Shown here: piece by piece, positions 41,889-49,879 of the stretch
Numbering within the stretch: the first letter of the stretch is position 1
How the letters are laid out: every line of letters begins with the position of its first letter
Assembly: GCA_030427145.1 (NCBI GenBank)
Contig: JAUHWT010000006.1
Coordinates: 1-64,000 of the forward strand
Direction: 5' to 3'
Length of the DNA stretch: 64,000 nt
Source of the DNA: Alphaproteobacteria bacterium
GTDB lineage: Bacteria; Pseudomonadota; Alphaproteobacteria; Rhodobacterales; Rhodobacteraceae
Notes under the pieces: generated by a model
The model's input: only the letters and a program-made list of their open reading frames with translations
Told to the model about the DNA's origin: nothing
Databases searched by the model: none
Program-made: the position numbers and the translations under genes

Positions 41889-42176
41889 ATGGCTTACGTT
41901 ATTTCGCATTTCTTCCCCTCCGGAACAGCCGCGCAGTATGAGGCGGCCATGCTGGCGATGAATGGAGAGCCCGGCCGCATCCCGGACGGACAGATCGCCC
42001 ATGTTGCGGGGCCCGTGCCGGGCGGCTTTCAGGTCATTGCCATCCAGGAGTCAAAGGAAAGCTGGGACCGGTTCATGACCGAGGTCTTTGCCCCCGTCAT
42101 GGGGCGCGGAATTGAGGGTGGATTTACCGCGCCGCCGACCGAACTGGAATTCGAAGCGACACATTTTTACCGCTGA
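41889..42176 (+). CDS. Small dimeric alpha-beta-barrel-like protein
   Basis: The product has 95 residues from ATG 41889 (AAAGGAAAA upstream). It opens MAYVISHFFPSGTAAQYEAAMLAMNG and continues with HVAGPVPGGFQVIAIQESKESWDRFMTEVFAPVMG, the pattern of ferredoxin-fold proteins such as antibiotic-biosynthesis-monooxygenase-like or EthD-like ones. No catalytic residues can be pointed to. It is cotranscribed with the NTF2-like gene and is convergent with a LysR gene. Function unknown. Confidence 0.7.
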   Translation: MAYVISHFFPSGTAAQYEAAMLAMNGEPGRIPDGQIAHVAGPVPGGFQVIAIQESKESWDRFMTEVFAPVMGRGIEGGFTAPPTELEFEATHFYR

Positions 42177-42194
42177 ATTCCGGCGCAACGGGTA

Positions 42195-43097
42195 TCAACC
42201 CTGTTGTCCGGCCAGGGCTGCGCGCCGCTCGATATGGAAAGCGATCAGCATATCGAGCACGGCGCGCAGACGTACCGAGCCGCGCATGGACTGGTGGTAG
42301 ACGATGTTCATGTCGATCACGTCGATGGGCTCGTCGAACAGCCGGACCAGCCTGTCATCCGCATCTCCGGCAATGCAGTAGAGAACGCCGATCCCCTGGC
42401 CGCCGGCGATCCGGTGCTGGGCCATGTCGATATTGTCTACCCGGATGCCTGGTTTGCCGGCCCCGGCGAACCGCTCGATCCAGGCGAAGGGCGGCATGTG
42501 CAGGAAGGCCTCGGCATACTGCACCAGGGCGTGGCCGGGGATGTCCGCCAGGGTCGCGGGACGGCCATGCGCCTCGATGTAGGTTTTGGCAGCAAAAACA
42601 CCGGACCCAAGCCCGAAGGAATGCGCGACGGCCAGGTCCATGTCGGTGGGCCGGACCGCGCGGATGGATATGTCGGCCTCGCCCTTCGCGAGGTTGACCG
42701 GCGCGCGACCGGACAGAAGCTCAACCCCGAGGTCGGGATGCCGGAGGGCCACGGTTCCTGGAAAATCCTCGAGGTAGCGGATGGCCAAGGGGGGACAGGC
42801 GATGCGGACGACACCTTCGAGGGCCTCGCGCGCATCGCGCACCTCCGCGCGGGCCCGGTCCGCCGCCGCCTCCATGGCTTCAGCCGCGGCAAAAGCCGAT
42901 TTGCCCTCCCGTGTCAGGGAAAATTCGCGGGCCTCCCGCACAACGAGCACGGCCCCGAAGGCGGCCTCGGCCGTGGCGAGCCTGCGGCTGACAGTCGAGG
43001 GATCGACCCAGAGCGACCGCGCCGCCCCCGCCACAGATCCGGCCCGGCCGAGCGCGAGGATCACGCGAAAATCGTTCCAGTCCGGTTCAGCAGGCAT
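42195..43097 (-). CDS. LysR-family transcriptional regulator
   Basis: From ATG 43097 the product has 300 residues, a normal LysR length; a longer frame to 43997 runs through repeat B10 and is rejected. The HTH reads WNDFRVILALGRAGSVAGAARSLWVDPSTVSRRLATAEAAFG. The effector domain starts LEGVVRIACPPLAIRYLEDF, and has VAHSFGLGSGVFAAKTYIEAHG and GVLYCIAGDADDRLVRLFDEPIDV. The last blocks are close to CrgA/DsdC-like AAV regulators of small operons. The start is divergent from a hydrolase gene 529 nt away. Target unknown. Confidence 0.85.
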   Translation of the reverse strand: MPAEPDWNDFRVILALGRAGSVAGAARSLWVDPSTVSRRLATAEAAFGAVLVVREAREFSLTREGKSAFAAAEAMEAAADRARAEVRDAREALEGVVRIACPPLAIRYLEDFPGTVALRHPDLGVELLSGRAPVNLAKGEADISIRAVRPTDMDLAVAHSFGLGSGVFAAKTYIEAHGRPATLADIPGHALVQYAEAFLHMPPFAWIERFAGAGKPGIRVDNIDMAQHRIAGGQGIGVLYCIAGDADDRLVRLFDEPIDVIDMNIVYHQSMRGSVRLRAVLDMLIAFHIERRAALAGQQG

Positions 43098-43264
43098 GGT
43101 CCCATCCGGCTTCCGGGCGGGGAAATACACGCCCAGCGGAAGTATGCCATGGGTGGCCCTGGGGCGTCGAGGTGTTTGGCCGTGTGTTCGGGGTGGACCG
43201 GGGCAGGGGCAATAACGAACGGGTCTGGCGTGCGGGTTGCGAAAGGCGATTGTGTGTGGACAGC

Positions 43265-43462
43265 GGGACATTTCAGCCGTTGGAAGGGGAGCCGTGCCTG
43301 CGCCGGACCGGGGGTGGCGCACAAAGCGGCCCAGTGGCGCGGTTTTATGGTGGAGTGTGCCTCTTCCGGTTGATCGCAGGGCAACTTTGACGGGCGCCGG
43401 CCCTTCGGGTCCGGTCCGGCGCAGGCACGGCGGGACCGGGGCCCCTTGTTCCGTGCCCGGTG
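43265..43462 (+). repeat. Family B palindromic element, copy B10, full length
   Basis: Full element from GGGACATTTCAGCCGTTGG through perfect arms to the terminal hairpin ending CCGTGCCCGG. The gap 43098-43625 holds only this and a promoter region near 43555. Confidence 0.92.
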
Positions 43463-43625
43463 GCGCGCGGCCACGTGGGGCTTTTGGGTCCGTTCCGGGC
43501 GTGGTGAAGAAGACTTGTAAGTAAGCTTGGAGCGGGACTAGACTCAGGCCTCGACAGAATTGACGCAAACATTTTTCGGCACGTGCCACCAGGCCCTGGC
43601 GTCGAGGCATGGAGAGGTGGGCGCC

Positions 43626-44663
43626 GTGACCGACAGATCTGGATGGCGCCTGGGCGGGTCGATTGCGTTTGCCTTTGCTTTGCTGGTCACTTTTGGCACC
43701 GCGCCAGGTCAGGGGGCGGCATCCTGTTTTGGTGGGACGGATGCGGTGCGTCATGCTTTGGGTGAGGATCCTGGGAGCCTGCCTGAGGGTGTGGGCTCGT
43801 TTGAGCTGTCGGACCCTGGAATGACCGGTCTTGCCGTGCATTACGTGCGTCCGGGGAGCTTTACTTCGACGTCTCCAATCCTGCTCGTCATTCCCGGGGC
43901 CGGGCGGAACAGCGACGACTACAGGGACGCCTGGATCGACGTGGCCTGCGCGTCGGGTACACTGGTGGCGGCTCTGGGGTATTCGGAAGAGACCCATGAC
44001 TTTGCCGCATATAACATGGGCGGGACGATCTCGAACCTGCAGTTTGACAACGCGGATTTTTCCCGTGTCTCAGAGACTGCGACAACAATCACGCTCGACG
44101 ATGCCGACATTCGGTTTGATGTGGTGACGAACCGCGCGGAGTGGATGTTCGATGATTTTGACCGGGTCTTTGAGCAACTGGTTCAGATGACGGGGTCCGG
44201 GCAGGACACATACGATATCTTCGGGCACTCCGCCGGGGGACAAATCCTGCACCGCTTCGCGGTTTTCGCACCACGATCGAAGGCCCGCGTGATCATCGCC
44301 GCGAATTCCGGGTTCTACACGTTTCCCGATCTTTCCCGGGCGCTGCCCACCGGGATGGAGGGGACGGGCCTGACGGAGACGGATCTGTCCCGGGCTTTCG
44401 GTGCGCGTCTCGTCCTGATGCTGGGTGCGCTGGACAATGACGACGGGGCTGGCGGGACTTTGCTGCACACACCTTACATCGATCAATCGCAGGGCCTTGG
44501 GCGTTTTGACCGGGGGCTGCGCTTCTTCGGGCATGCCCGGGAGGAAGCGGAAAGGATCGGGGCTGATTTTCACTGGCGGCTCGAGGTCATCGACCGGGTT
44601 GGACATGACTACCGGGCAATGAGTTCGGCCGCGGCGGATTACCTGATGGGTTTGAGTGACTGA
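43626..44663 (+). CDS. Secreted alpha/beta hydrolase (lipase/esterase-like)
   Basis: From GTG 43626 (GAGAGGTG upstream) the product has 345 residues. A signal peptide (RLGGSIAFAFALLVTFGTAPGQGAAS) precedes LLVIPGAGRNSDDYRDAWIDVACASGTLV and the nucleophile elbow IFGHSAGGQILHRFAV. A late VIDRVGHDYRAM gives the catalytic His; the Asp is probably in LVLMLGALDNDDGA. A conserved-looking N-terminal Gly-rich strand and secreted location suggest an extracytoplasmic esterase or polymer depolymerase. It ends 64 nt before the stop of the convergent SDR gene. Confidence 0.75.
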   Translation: MTDRSGWRLGGSIAFAFALLVTFGTAPGQGAASCFGGTDAVRHALGEDPGSLPEGVGSFELSDPGMTGLAVHYVRPGSFTSTSPILLVIPGAGRNSDDYRDAWIDVACASGTLVAALGYSEETHDFAAYNMGGTISNLQFDNADFSRVSETATTITLDDADIRFDVVTNRAEWMFDDFDRVFEQLVQMTGSGQDTYDIFGHSAGGQILHRFAVFAPRSKARVIIAANSGFYTFPDLSRALPTGMEGTGLTETDLSRAFGARLVLMLGALDNDDGAGGTLLHTPYIDQSQGLGRFDRGLRFFGHAREEAERIGADFHWRLEVIDRVGHDYRAMSSAAADYLMGLSD

Positions 44664-44727
44664 AAGATCGGATGGGCTCCCGCTGCGTCCCGTCTGACCG
44701 TTCGGGTTCGCGGGATGCCTGCCGCGA

Positions 44728-45573
44728 TCAGGGGTCTTTGGGGGCGGTCGCGTTGGGGTTCCTGTCGGCGGTGCGTCCGCGAAAATCGTCCATGCTGCTT
44801 GCCACGCCAAAGATGCGGTTGAGGACGAAGTCGAGCGCCCGCGTGGGTAACAGGCCGCGCAGCAGCGGCAGCAGGCGCACGATGGCGGGCATGTGGAGGA
44901 AAACAGCGTCGCGCTCCACGGCCCGCAGGATGCGGCGGGCCACGTCCTGGGGCTGAAGAAGCGGGATGAGGCGCGAGCGCACGCCCTCGAACATGCCGGT
45001 GTCGATGTAATAGGGCAGCACCGTGATCACACGCACGCCGGTGCCGGCGCGTTCCATCTCCTGCCGCAGTGAATCCGACCAGCCGGTCACGGCCCATTTG
45101 CTGGCGGCGTAGACGCTCATGTTGGGGTTTGAGACGAGCGCCGCCGCCGAGGCGATGTTGACCACGTGTCCCTGGCCCCGCGCGACCATGCCGGGCAGAA
45201 GCGCGCGCGTCAGATGCATCAGCGCGCCCGTGTTGATCGACAGCGTGCGGTCGATATCGGCGTGTTCGTGACCGAGGAACGGTTTGCCCACGACGATGCC
45301 CGCGTTGTTGATCAGCAGGTCGACCGGTGTTCCCCCGGCCTCCAGCCGACTGACGGCGGCGAGCACGGCCCCGGTGTCCGACACGTCCACCTGGTCGAAG
45401 ACGACAGCGCCCAGGGGATCGAGAGTTGCCCGCGCCGCCTCGATATTGGCCGTGCTCGCATCCCAGACGATCAGCTGTGCCGCGCCGCGTTCCAGGAGCA
45501 TTCGGCCCATCAGGAGCCCAATGCCCGAGGCGCCACCGGTGATCAGCGCCGTGCAACCCGCGATTTGTGTCAT
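44728..45573 (-). CDS. Short-chain dehydrogenase/reductase (membrane/retinol type)
   Basis: The product has 281 residues. Nucleotide site ALITGGASGIGLLMGRMLLERGA, NAG motif LLINNAGIVVGK, catalytic YxxxK in SVYAASKWAVTGW. After residue 210 the tail has SRLIPLLQPQDVARRILRAVERDAVFLHMPAIVRLLPLLRGLLPTRALDFVL, an amphipathic C-terminus common to SDRs that attach to lipids. It lies 23 nt downstream of the aldehyde dehydrogenase gene, and together they would oxidise an alcohol to the acid through the aldehyde. Substrate unknown. Confidence 0.87.
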   Translation of the reverse strand: MTQIAGCTALITGGASGIGLLMGRMLLERGAAQLIVWDASTANIEAARATLDPLGAVVFDQVDVSDTGAVLAAVSRLEAGGTPVDLLINNAGIVVGKPFLGHEHADIDRTLSINTGALMHLTRALLPGMVARGQGHVVNIASAAALVSNPNMSVYAASKWAVTGWSDSLRQEMERAGTGVRVITVLPYYIDTGMFEGVRSRLIPLLQPQDVARRILRAVERDAVFLHMPAIVRLLPLLRGLLPTRALDFVLNRIFGVASSMDDFRGRTADRNPNATAPKDP

Positions 45574-45596
45574 GTTCTGCCTCCCCCGGCCTGGCG

Positions 45597-47036
45597 TTAT
45601 TTCAGCATGAAGCGCACAAGCTGGTCGGCGATCCGGCCGAATGGCGCCATCGCGAGGTCGGCAAGGTTCCAGCGGCCCTGCGCGTAGATGCCTTTGGCAT
45701 GGCTGAACCGGCGGAACCCCTCGACGCCGTGATAGGCGCCGATGCCGCTTTCACCGACGCCGCCAAACGGCAGATCGTCCTGGGCGACATGCATGACGGT
45801 GCTGTTGATGCCCACGTTGCCTGACGTCGTTTCCGCGAGGACACGGTCCTGATCGGCGCCGGAGGGTCCGAACCAGTAGAGCGCGAGGGGACGCGGGCGT
45901 GCGTTGACGAAGAAGATCGCCTCATCAAGGGTCTGCCAGGTCACGACGGGCAGGATGGGGCCGAAGATTTCCTCCTGCATGACGTCCATGTCGGCGGTTG
46001 CATCAAGGATCAGGGTCGGCGCGATGGTCCGGGCACGGCCGGTCGCCTCGTCAGCCCTGTGGCCCACCGTCACGATCCTGGCACCTTTGGCCTTCGCATC
46101 CTCGATCAGGCCGTTGAGCCGGTCGAAATGCGCGTCGCTCACGATGGTGCTGTAGTCATCGCTGGCGGGTCCGTCGGGATAGAGGCGCCTGGTCGCGGCG
46201 TCGAATTCGGTCTCGAAGGCCTTCAGATCGTCCGCGTGCACCAGTGCGTAATCGGGCGCGACGCAGGTCTGGCCGGCATTGGCCAATTTGCCATAGGCGA
46301 TGCGTCGGGCGGCCCGCGCGTCGACCGCGCCGCGCGCGACGAGGGTGGGTGACTTGCCGCCCAGTTCCAGTGTCACGGGTGTCAGGTTGTCACTGGCCGC
46401 CCGCATGACGGCGCGCCCGACTTTGGTGCTGCCGGTAAACATCAGATGATCGAATGGCAGGGCGCTGAAGGCTTTCGCCACTCCGGCATCGCCGGTGACG
46501 ACCGCGACCCGGTCGCTGTCCCAGGTCTCCGACACAAGGCGCTGGATCAGGTCGCTGGTGCGCGGCGTCAGCTCGGACGGCTTCAACATCACACGGTTGC
46601 CCGCCGCCAGCGCGGTCGCGAGCGGCATCAGGGCGAGGTTCAGCGGATAGTTCCAGGGCGAGATGATCCCGATCACGCCGAGCGGCTGCCAGGCAACGCG
46701 GGCGTGGCCCATGCGGAACACGGCTGCGACGTGCCGCCGGTCCGGCGCCATGAAGCGGTGCAGGTTCCTCGAGAGGTATTTGATGCCTTCCACGGTCGGC
46801 ACGAGTTCCATGATCGCCGTTTCGTGGTGGGATCGGTGACCGAAATCGGCGGCCACCGCCTCCTCCAGGGCGCGGCGGTTGTTGACCAGGAGAGCCCGCA
46901 GTTTTGCGAGGTCCGCGCGCCGCGCCGCCAGATCCGGTGCGCCATCCCGCAGGAAGGCGGTCCGCTGTCTTTCAAGGATGGCAGCCGGGGTGGGTCCGGG
47001 CGTCGTTGCGGCGACGTGTACGCTGGTATGCTTCAT
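45597..47036 (-). CDS. Coniferyl-aldehyde-dehydrogenase-type aldehyde dehydrogenase
   Basis: From ATG 47036 the product has 479 residues. Catalytic Cys in NAGQTCVAPDYALV, catalytic Glu in VTLELGGKSPTLV, NAD site FTGSTKVGRAVM. The segment MGHARVAWQPLGVIGIISPWNYPLNLALMPLATALAAGNRVMLKPSE and the short C-terminus with the final hydrophobic helix (DLAMAPFGRIADQLVRFML) are those of the CALDH/long-chain group, which often associate with the membrane. It sits immediately upstream of the SDR gene in one operon. Confidence 0.9.
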   Translation of the reverse strand: MKHTSVHVAATTPGPTPAAILERQRTAFLRDGAPDLAARRADLAKLRALLVNNRRALEEAVAADFGHRSHHETAIMELVPTVEGIKYLSRNLHRFMAPDRRHVAAVFRMGHARVAWQPLGVIGIISPWNYPLNLALMPLATALAAGNRVMLKPSELTPRTSDLIQRLVSETWDSDRVAVVTGDAGVAKAFSALPFDHLMFTGSTKVGRAVMRAASDNLTPVTLELGGKSPTLVARGAVDARAARRIAYGKLANAGQTCVAPDYALVHADDLKAFETEFDAATRRLYPDGPASDDYSTIVSDAHFDRLNGLIEDAKAKGARIVTVGHRADEATGRARTIAPTLILDATADMDVMQEEIFGPILPVVTWQTLDEAIFFVNARPRPLALYWFGPSGADQDRVLAETTSGNVGINSTVMHVAQDDLPFGGVGESGIGAYHGVEGFRRFSHAKGIYAQGRWNLADLAMAPFGRIADQLVRFMLK

Positions 47037-47203
47037 ATCCACCTTCCATGTAGACAGTGGCAACTTACCCGTATCCAGTGACTCATGTAGGCGGTATCAA
47101 CATGATGAACGTTAGTGGAAACCGGCAAAAACGCCATCAAACCGGCGTTGAGCACGGTTTTTCAGTGGCTTCAGATGTGGCGCACGCCAAACGGCAGGCA
47201 TCC

Positions 47204-47236
47204 AAAAAAAAGCCCCGGCAGGGCCGGGGCGTTTTT
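47204..47236 (-). terminator. Terminator of the outer-membrane protein gene
   Basis: On the minus strand GCCCCGGC and GCCGGGGC form an 8-bp stem with a 3-nt loop followed by eight T; the A-tract on the + strand side makes it usable in both directions. Confidence 0.9.
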
Positions 47237-47255
47237 GCGGGGAGGTGTGGGGGGG

Positions 47256-48035
47256 TCAGAAGCGGAAGTTGAGACCGATCCGGCCGATGACGCCCGCGTT
47301 GTCGAATTCGTAGTCGATGGCCTGGCCCGGGAAGTTGGTCGGGTCGGTGGCGTGGACCGTGGCGTCCTTCAGGTCGTAGCTGAGAATTTCAGCCTTGATG
47401 CTGACGGCCTCGGTCATGCGGTGCTCGACACCGGCGCCGAGGACGTAGCCGAAGCGCGTGCCGGAGGTGTTCCAGTCGGGCGAGGTGTAGCCCAGTTCGG
47501 TCATCTCGAGCGAGAAGCTGTTGGTGACGCGGCCCGCGGCAATACCGCCGGTGGCATAGGCCAGGGTGTCGCCGAAGGAATAGCCCAGGCGAACACGGGC
47601 GGTGGCAAGGCCGTCAAGCTCCGTGCGGTAGCCGGTGACGGTGTTCACGCCGTTGAAAATGGGATCGGGGTTGGGATCGACGCGGGCAAAGCCGTGTTCA
47701 ATGTCGGAATTTCCGAAGGACAGGTCCAGTTCAACACCGGCCACCCAGGCGTCGTTGATCTGGTGGTTGTAGCCAATGGTCACACCACCGATCAGGGAGG
47801 TGTCGGACCCGTCGATGCTGTCGGGAAAGAGGCCGTTGCTGACGTCCAGCGTGATCAGGTCGCCCTCGTAGTCGCCGAGCGAGGCCTCGCCGTCGGATCG
47901 CAGGGCGCCTGCGGTCACACCGCCGTAAAGCCCGCTCCAGGTCGTTGGAGCCCGCCCCATGGAAGAGGCCGTATCATCGGCGGCCAGTGCAGGGGTCGTT
48001 ACCAGCAGTACGGCCGCAACAGTTCGAATAAACAT
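47256..48035 (-). CDS. Outer-membrane beta-barrel protein (RopB/Omp25-like)
   Basis: The product has 259 residues. Signal peptide VAAVLLVTTPALAAD is cleaved near residue 19; the barrel begins TTWSGLYGGVTAGA and includes GVTIGYNHQINDAWVAGVELDLSFG and ATARVRLGYSFGDTLAYATGGIAAG. It ends IGRIGLNFRF with the C-terminal Phe signature of Bam substrates. This is the eight-strand small-porin layout of alphaproteobacteria. It is divergent from the signalling locus by 227 nt of AT-rich DNA. Confidence 0.88.
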   Translation of the reverse strand: MFIRTVAAVLLVTTPALAADDTASSMGRAPTTWSGLYGGVTAGALRSDGEASLGDYEGDLITLDVSNGLFPDSIDGSDTSLIGGVTIGYNHQINDAWVAGVELDLSFGNSDIEHGFARVDPNPDPIFNGVNTVTGYRTELDGLATARVRLGYSFGDTLAYATGGIAAGRVTNSFSLEMTELGYTSPDWNTSGTRFGYVLGAGVEHRMTEAVSIKAEILSYDLKDATVHATDPTNFPGQAIDYEFDNAGVIGRIGLNFRF

Positions 48036-48262
48036 TCCAACGTTCCTTCAGATTTCATCCGCGGCCCGTCCTGCGCCGGACCACGCTCATCTTCTTCTGA
48101 AGGGCAACCCATAAAAATTAATTAACGCAAAACATATTCGTTCATTTTTCAAATTATTCGAATCTGATGACGGGAATCCGTGAATACTTTCTTTACGGGA
48201 GATCAACACTTTCAGGGCAATTCTTCAGTTTGCGGCAATTTCGAATCCAGGGAGATGTGCGG

Positions 48263-49717
48263 GTGTCCGTAGTGGAAACAGAAAACATGTCGATATTTGC
48301 CCGGGCCTGGCAACGGGTTGCCGATTACTTCGTGCCGCGCCACCTGGCGGACAAAAAGGACAAGAACAACCGCGCCCGGATGTTCCTCATCAGCCATACG
48401 CTGGGACCGGTCATGGGCAACTCGGTGCCCATAGCGCTGTTCGCGGTTGATCCGACGCCTGGCTATGAGGTTGTTGTTCTGGCACTCAGCATCAGTCTGT
48501 TCTGGGCTTTTCCGTTTCTTTTGAAGGCGGGGCTTGGGTATAACAAGCTGGTTCTGCTGTCCGTGATCAACCTGAATTTCGCGATCCTGTGGGCGTGTTA
48601 CCATTATGGCGGGGTGGCTTCGCCCACGCTGACCTGGGTGCTGATCATTCCGATTCTGTCACTGTTCTATGTGGGGGGCGAGCGCCGGTTGCAGCCCTGG
48701 CTGCTGGCGGTGACCAGTGCGATGTTTGTGCTGTTTTTTGCCGCATGGACCTGGTTCCGGCCGCCGCCGAATGACATTCCGGAGACGGCCATGCTGGCGC
48801 TTGGGGCGGTCTCGACGATTGCGACGCTGTGTTATGTGGCTACGATGGCCGTTTACTACGCGCGGGTGTTCGATTCCGGCGTTGATCTTGAGAACGAGGT
48901 CAAACGGCGGCGCGCGATGGCGGACGAATTGCGCCGGGCGGTGGCCCAGGCGCACCGGACCGGATCGGCAAAGTCGGAGTTTCTGGCGCGCATGAGCCAT
49001 GAGATCCGCACGCCGCTCAATGCGATTATCGGATATGGCCAGATCCTTCAGGAAGAGGCGGAGGAGCTTGAGGACAAAATGCTGGCCGAGGATGTGGCGC
49101 GCATTCTGGATGCGGCGCATTACCTCGTTCGTCTGATCAACATGGTGCTCGATCTGTCCAAGATCGAGGCGGGCCGGATGAAGTTTGACCAGAAGCCGCA
49201 CAAGGTGACCACGCTCATTGAGACCGCGCTGAAGCAGCGGGAGGCCTCGATCGCGGAGCATGGCAGCTCCCTGAAACTTCACATTCATACCGACCGCAAA
49301 GCGGTGGAGATTGACGAGCACCGGTTTTTGCAGGTGGCCGACAGCATTCTTGAGAACGCGATCATGCATTCGGATGCGGGTGAGATTACCGTGACCGTGC
49401 GCACGGAGACGCAGGCCGAGGGTCCGGAGATGCTGCGCGTTGCGATTGCCGACAGTGGCAAGGGTATTCCGCCCGATGTGATCGATACGCTGTTCCAGAC
49501 CTTCAAGACCGGGGAGAATGCCGCGGATGGCCGCTATGGCGGGACGGGGCTGAACCTGACGGTCTGTTACCAGCTGTGCCGGGCAATGGGCGGGACCATC
49601 GAGGTTCGGAGCGAGCCGGGCCAGGGAGCCGTGTTTACCATCGTGCTGCCGGTGACGCCGCCCATGCCGATTGATGACGCGGGCGTTGCCGGGAGTGGAG
49701 AGCTCAACGCGGCATGA
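48263..49717 (+). CDS. Six-TM sensor histidine kinase 1
   Basis: From GTG 48263 (GGGAG 8 nt upstream) the product has 484 residues. Six hydrophobic segments lie at about 40-62, 67-86, 95-115, 122-136, 146-164 and 174-197. A CYHYGGVASPTLTW motif occurs at the end of the third. A coiled linker leads to the H-box FLARMSHEIRTPLNAIIGYGQIL with His246. The ATPase part has ADSILENAIMHSDA (N-box), IADSGKGIPP (G1) and RYGGTGLNL (G2). No receiver domain is fused, so phosphate probably goes to the downstream REC-GGDEF-EAL protein. The oxoamine synthase starts 162 nt after it, and the second kinase is a homolog with the same sensor layout. Confidence 0.87.
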   Translation: MSVVETENMSIFARAWQRVADYFVPRHLADKKDKNNRARMFLISHTLGPVMGNSVPIALFAVDPTPGYEVVVLALSISLFWAFPFLLKAGLGYNKLVLLSVINLNFAILWACYHYGGVASPTLTWVLIIPILSLFYVGGERRLQPWLLAVTSAMFVLFFAAWTWFRPPPNDIPETAMLALGAVSTIATLCYVATMAVYYARVFDSGVDLENEVKRRRAMADELRRAVAQAHRTGSAKSEFLARMSHEIRTPLNAIIGYGQILQEEAEELEDKMLAEDVARILDAAHYLVRLINMVLDLSKIEAGRMKFDQKPHKVTTLIETALKQREASIAEHGSSLKLHIHTDRKAVEIDEHRFLQVADSILENAIMHSDAGEITVTVRTETQAEGPEMLRVAIADSGKGIPPDVIDTLFQTFKTGENAADGRYGGTGLNLTVCYQLCRAMGGTIEVRSEPGQGAVFTIVLPVTPPMPIDDAGVAGSGELNAA

Positions 49718-49879
49718 GGAAACACACGCCATTTCAGTGGGATGTGCGTGCGCCCGGCCGTCATGGCGGGGCGCAGGCATTTGTTAACCATCGTCTCTAT
49801 TACCGCGATGTGGAGCCAAAAATTTACCGGAAATTTGGGAATGGACTTCACATTGGTCCAGGTAAATTTGGGGGTAGCG

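Noticed and set aside
42195-43997. 600-codon frame containing the LysR gene
   Set aside because: The N-terminal half reads through repeat B10 and unrelated sequence; the LysR domain starts cleanly at ATG 43097.
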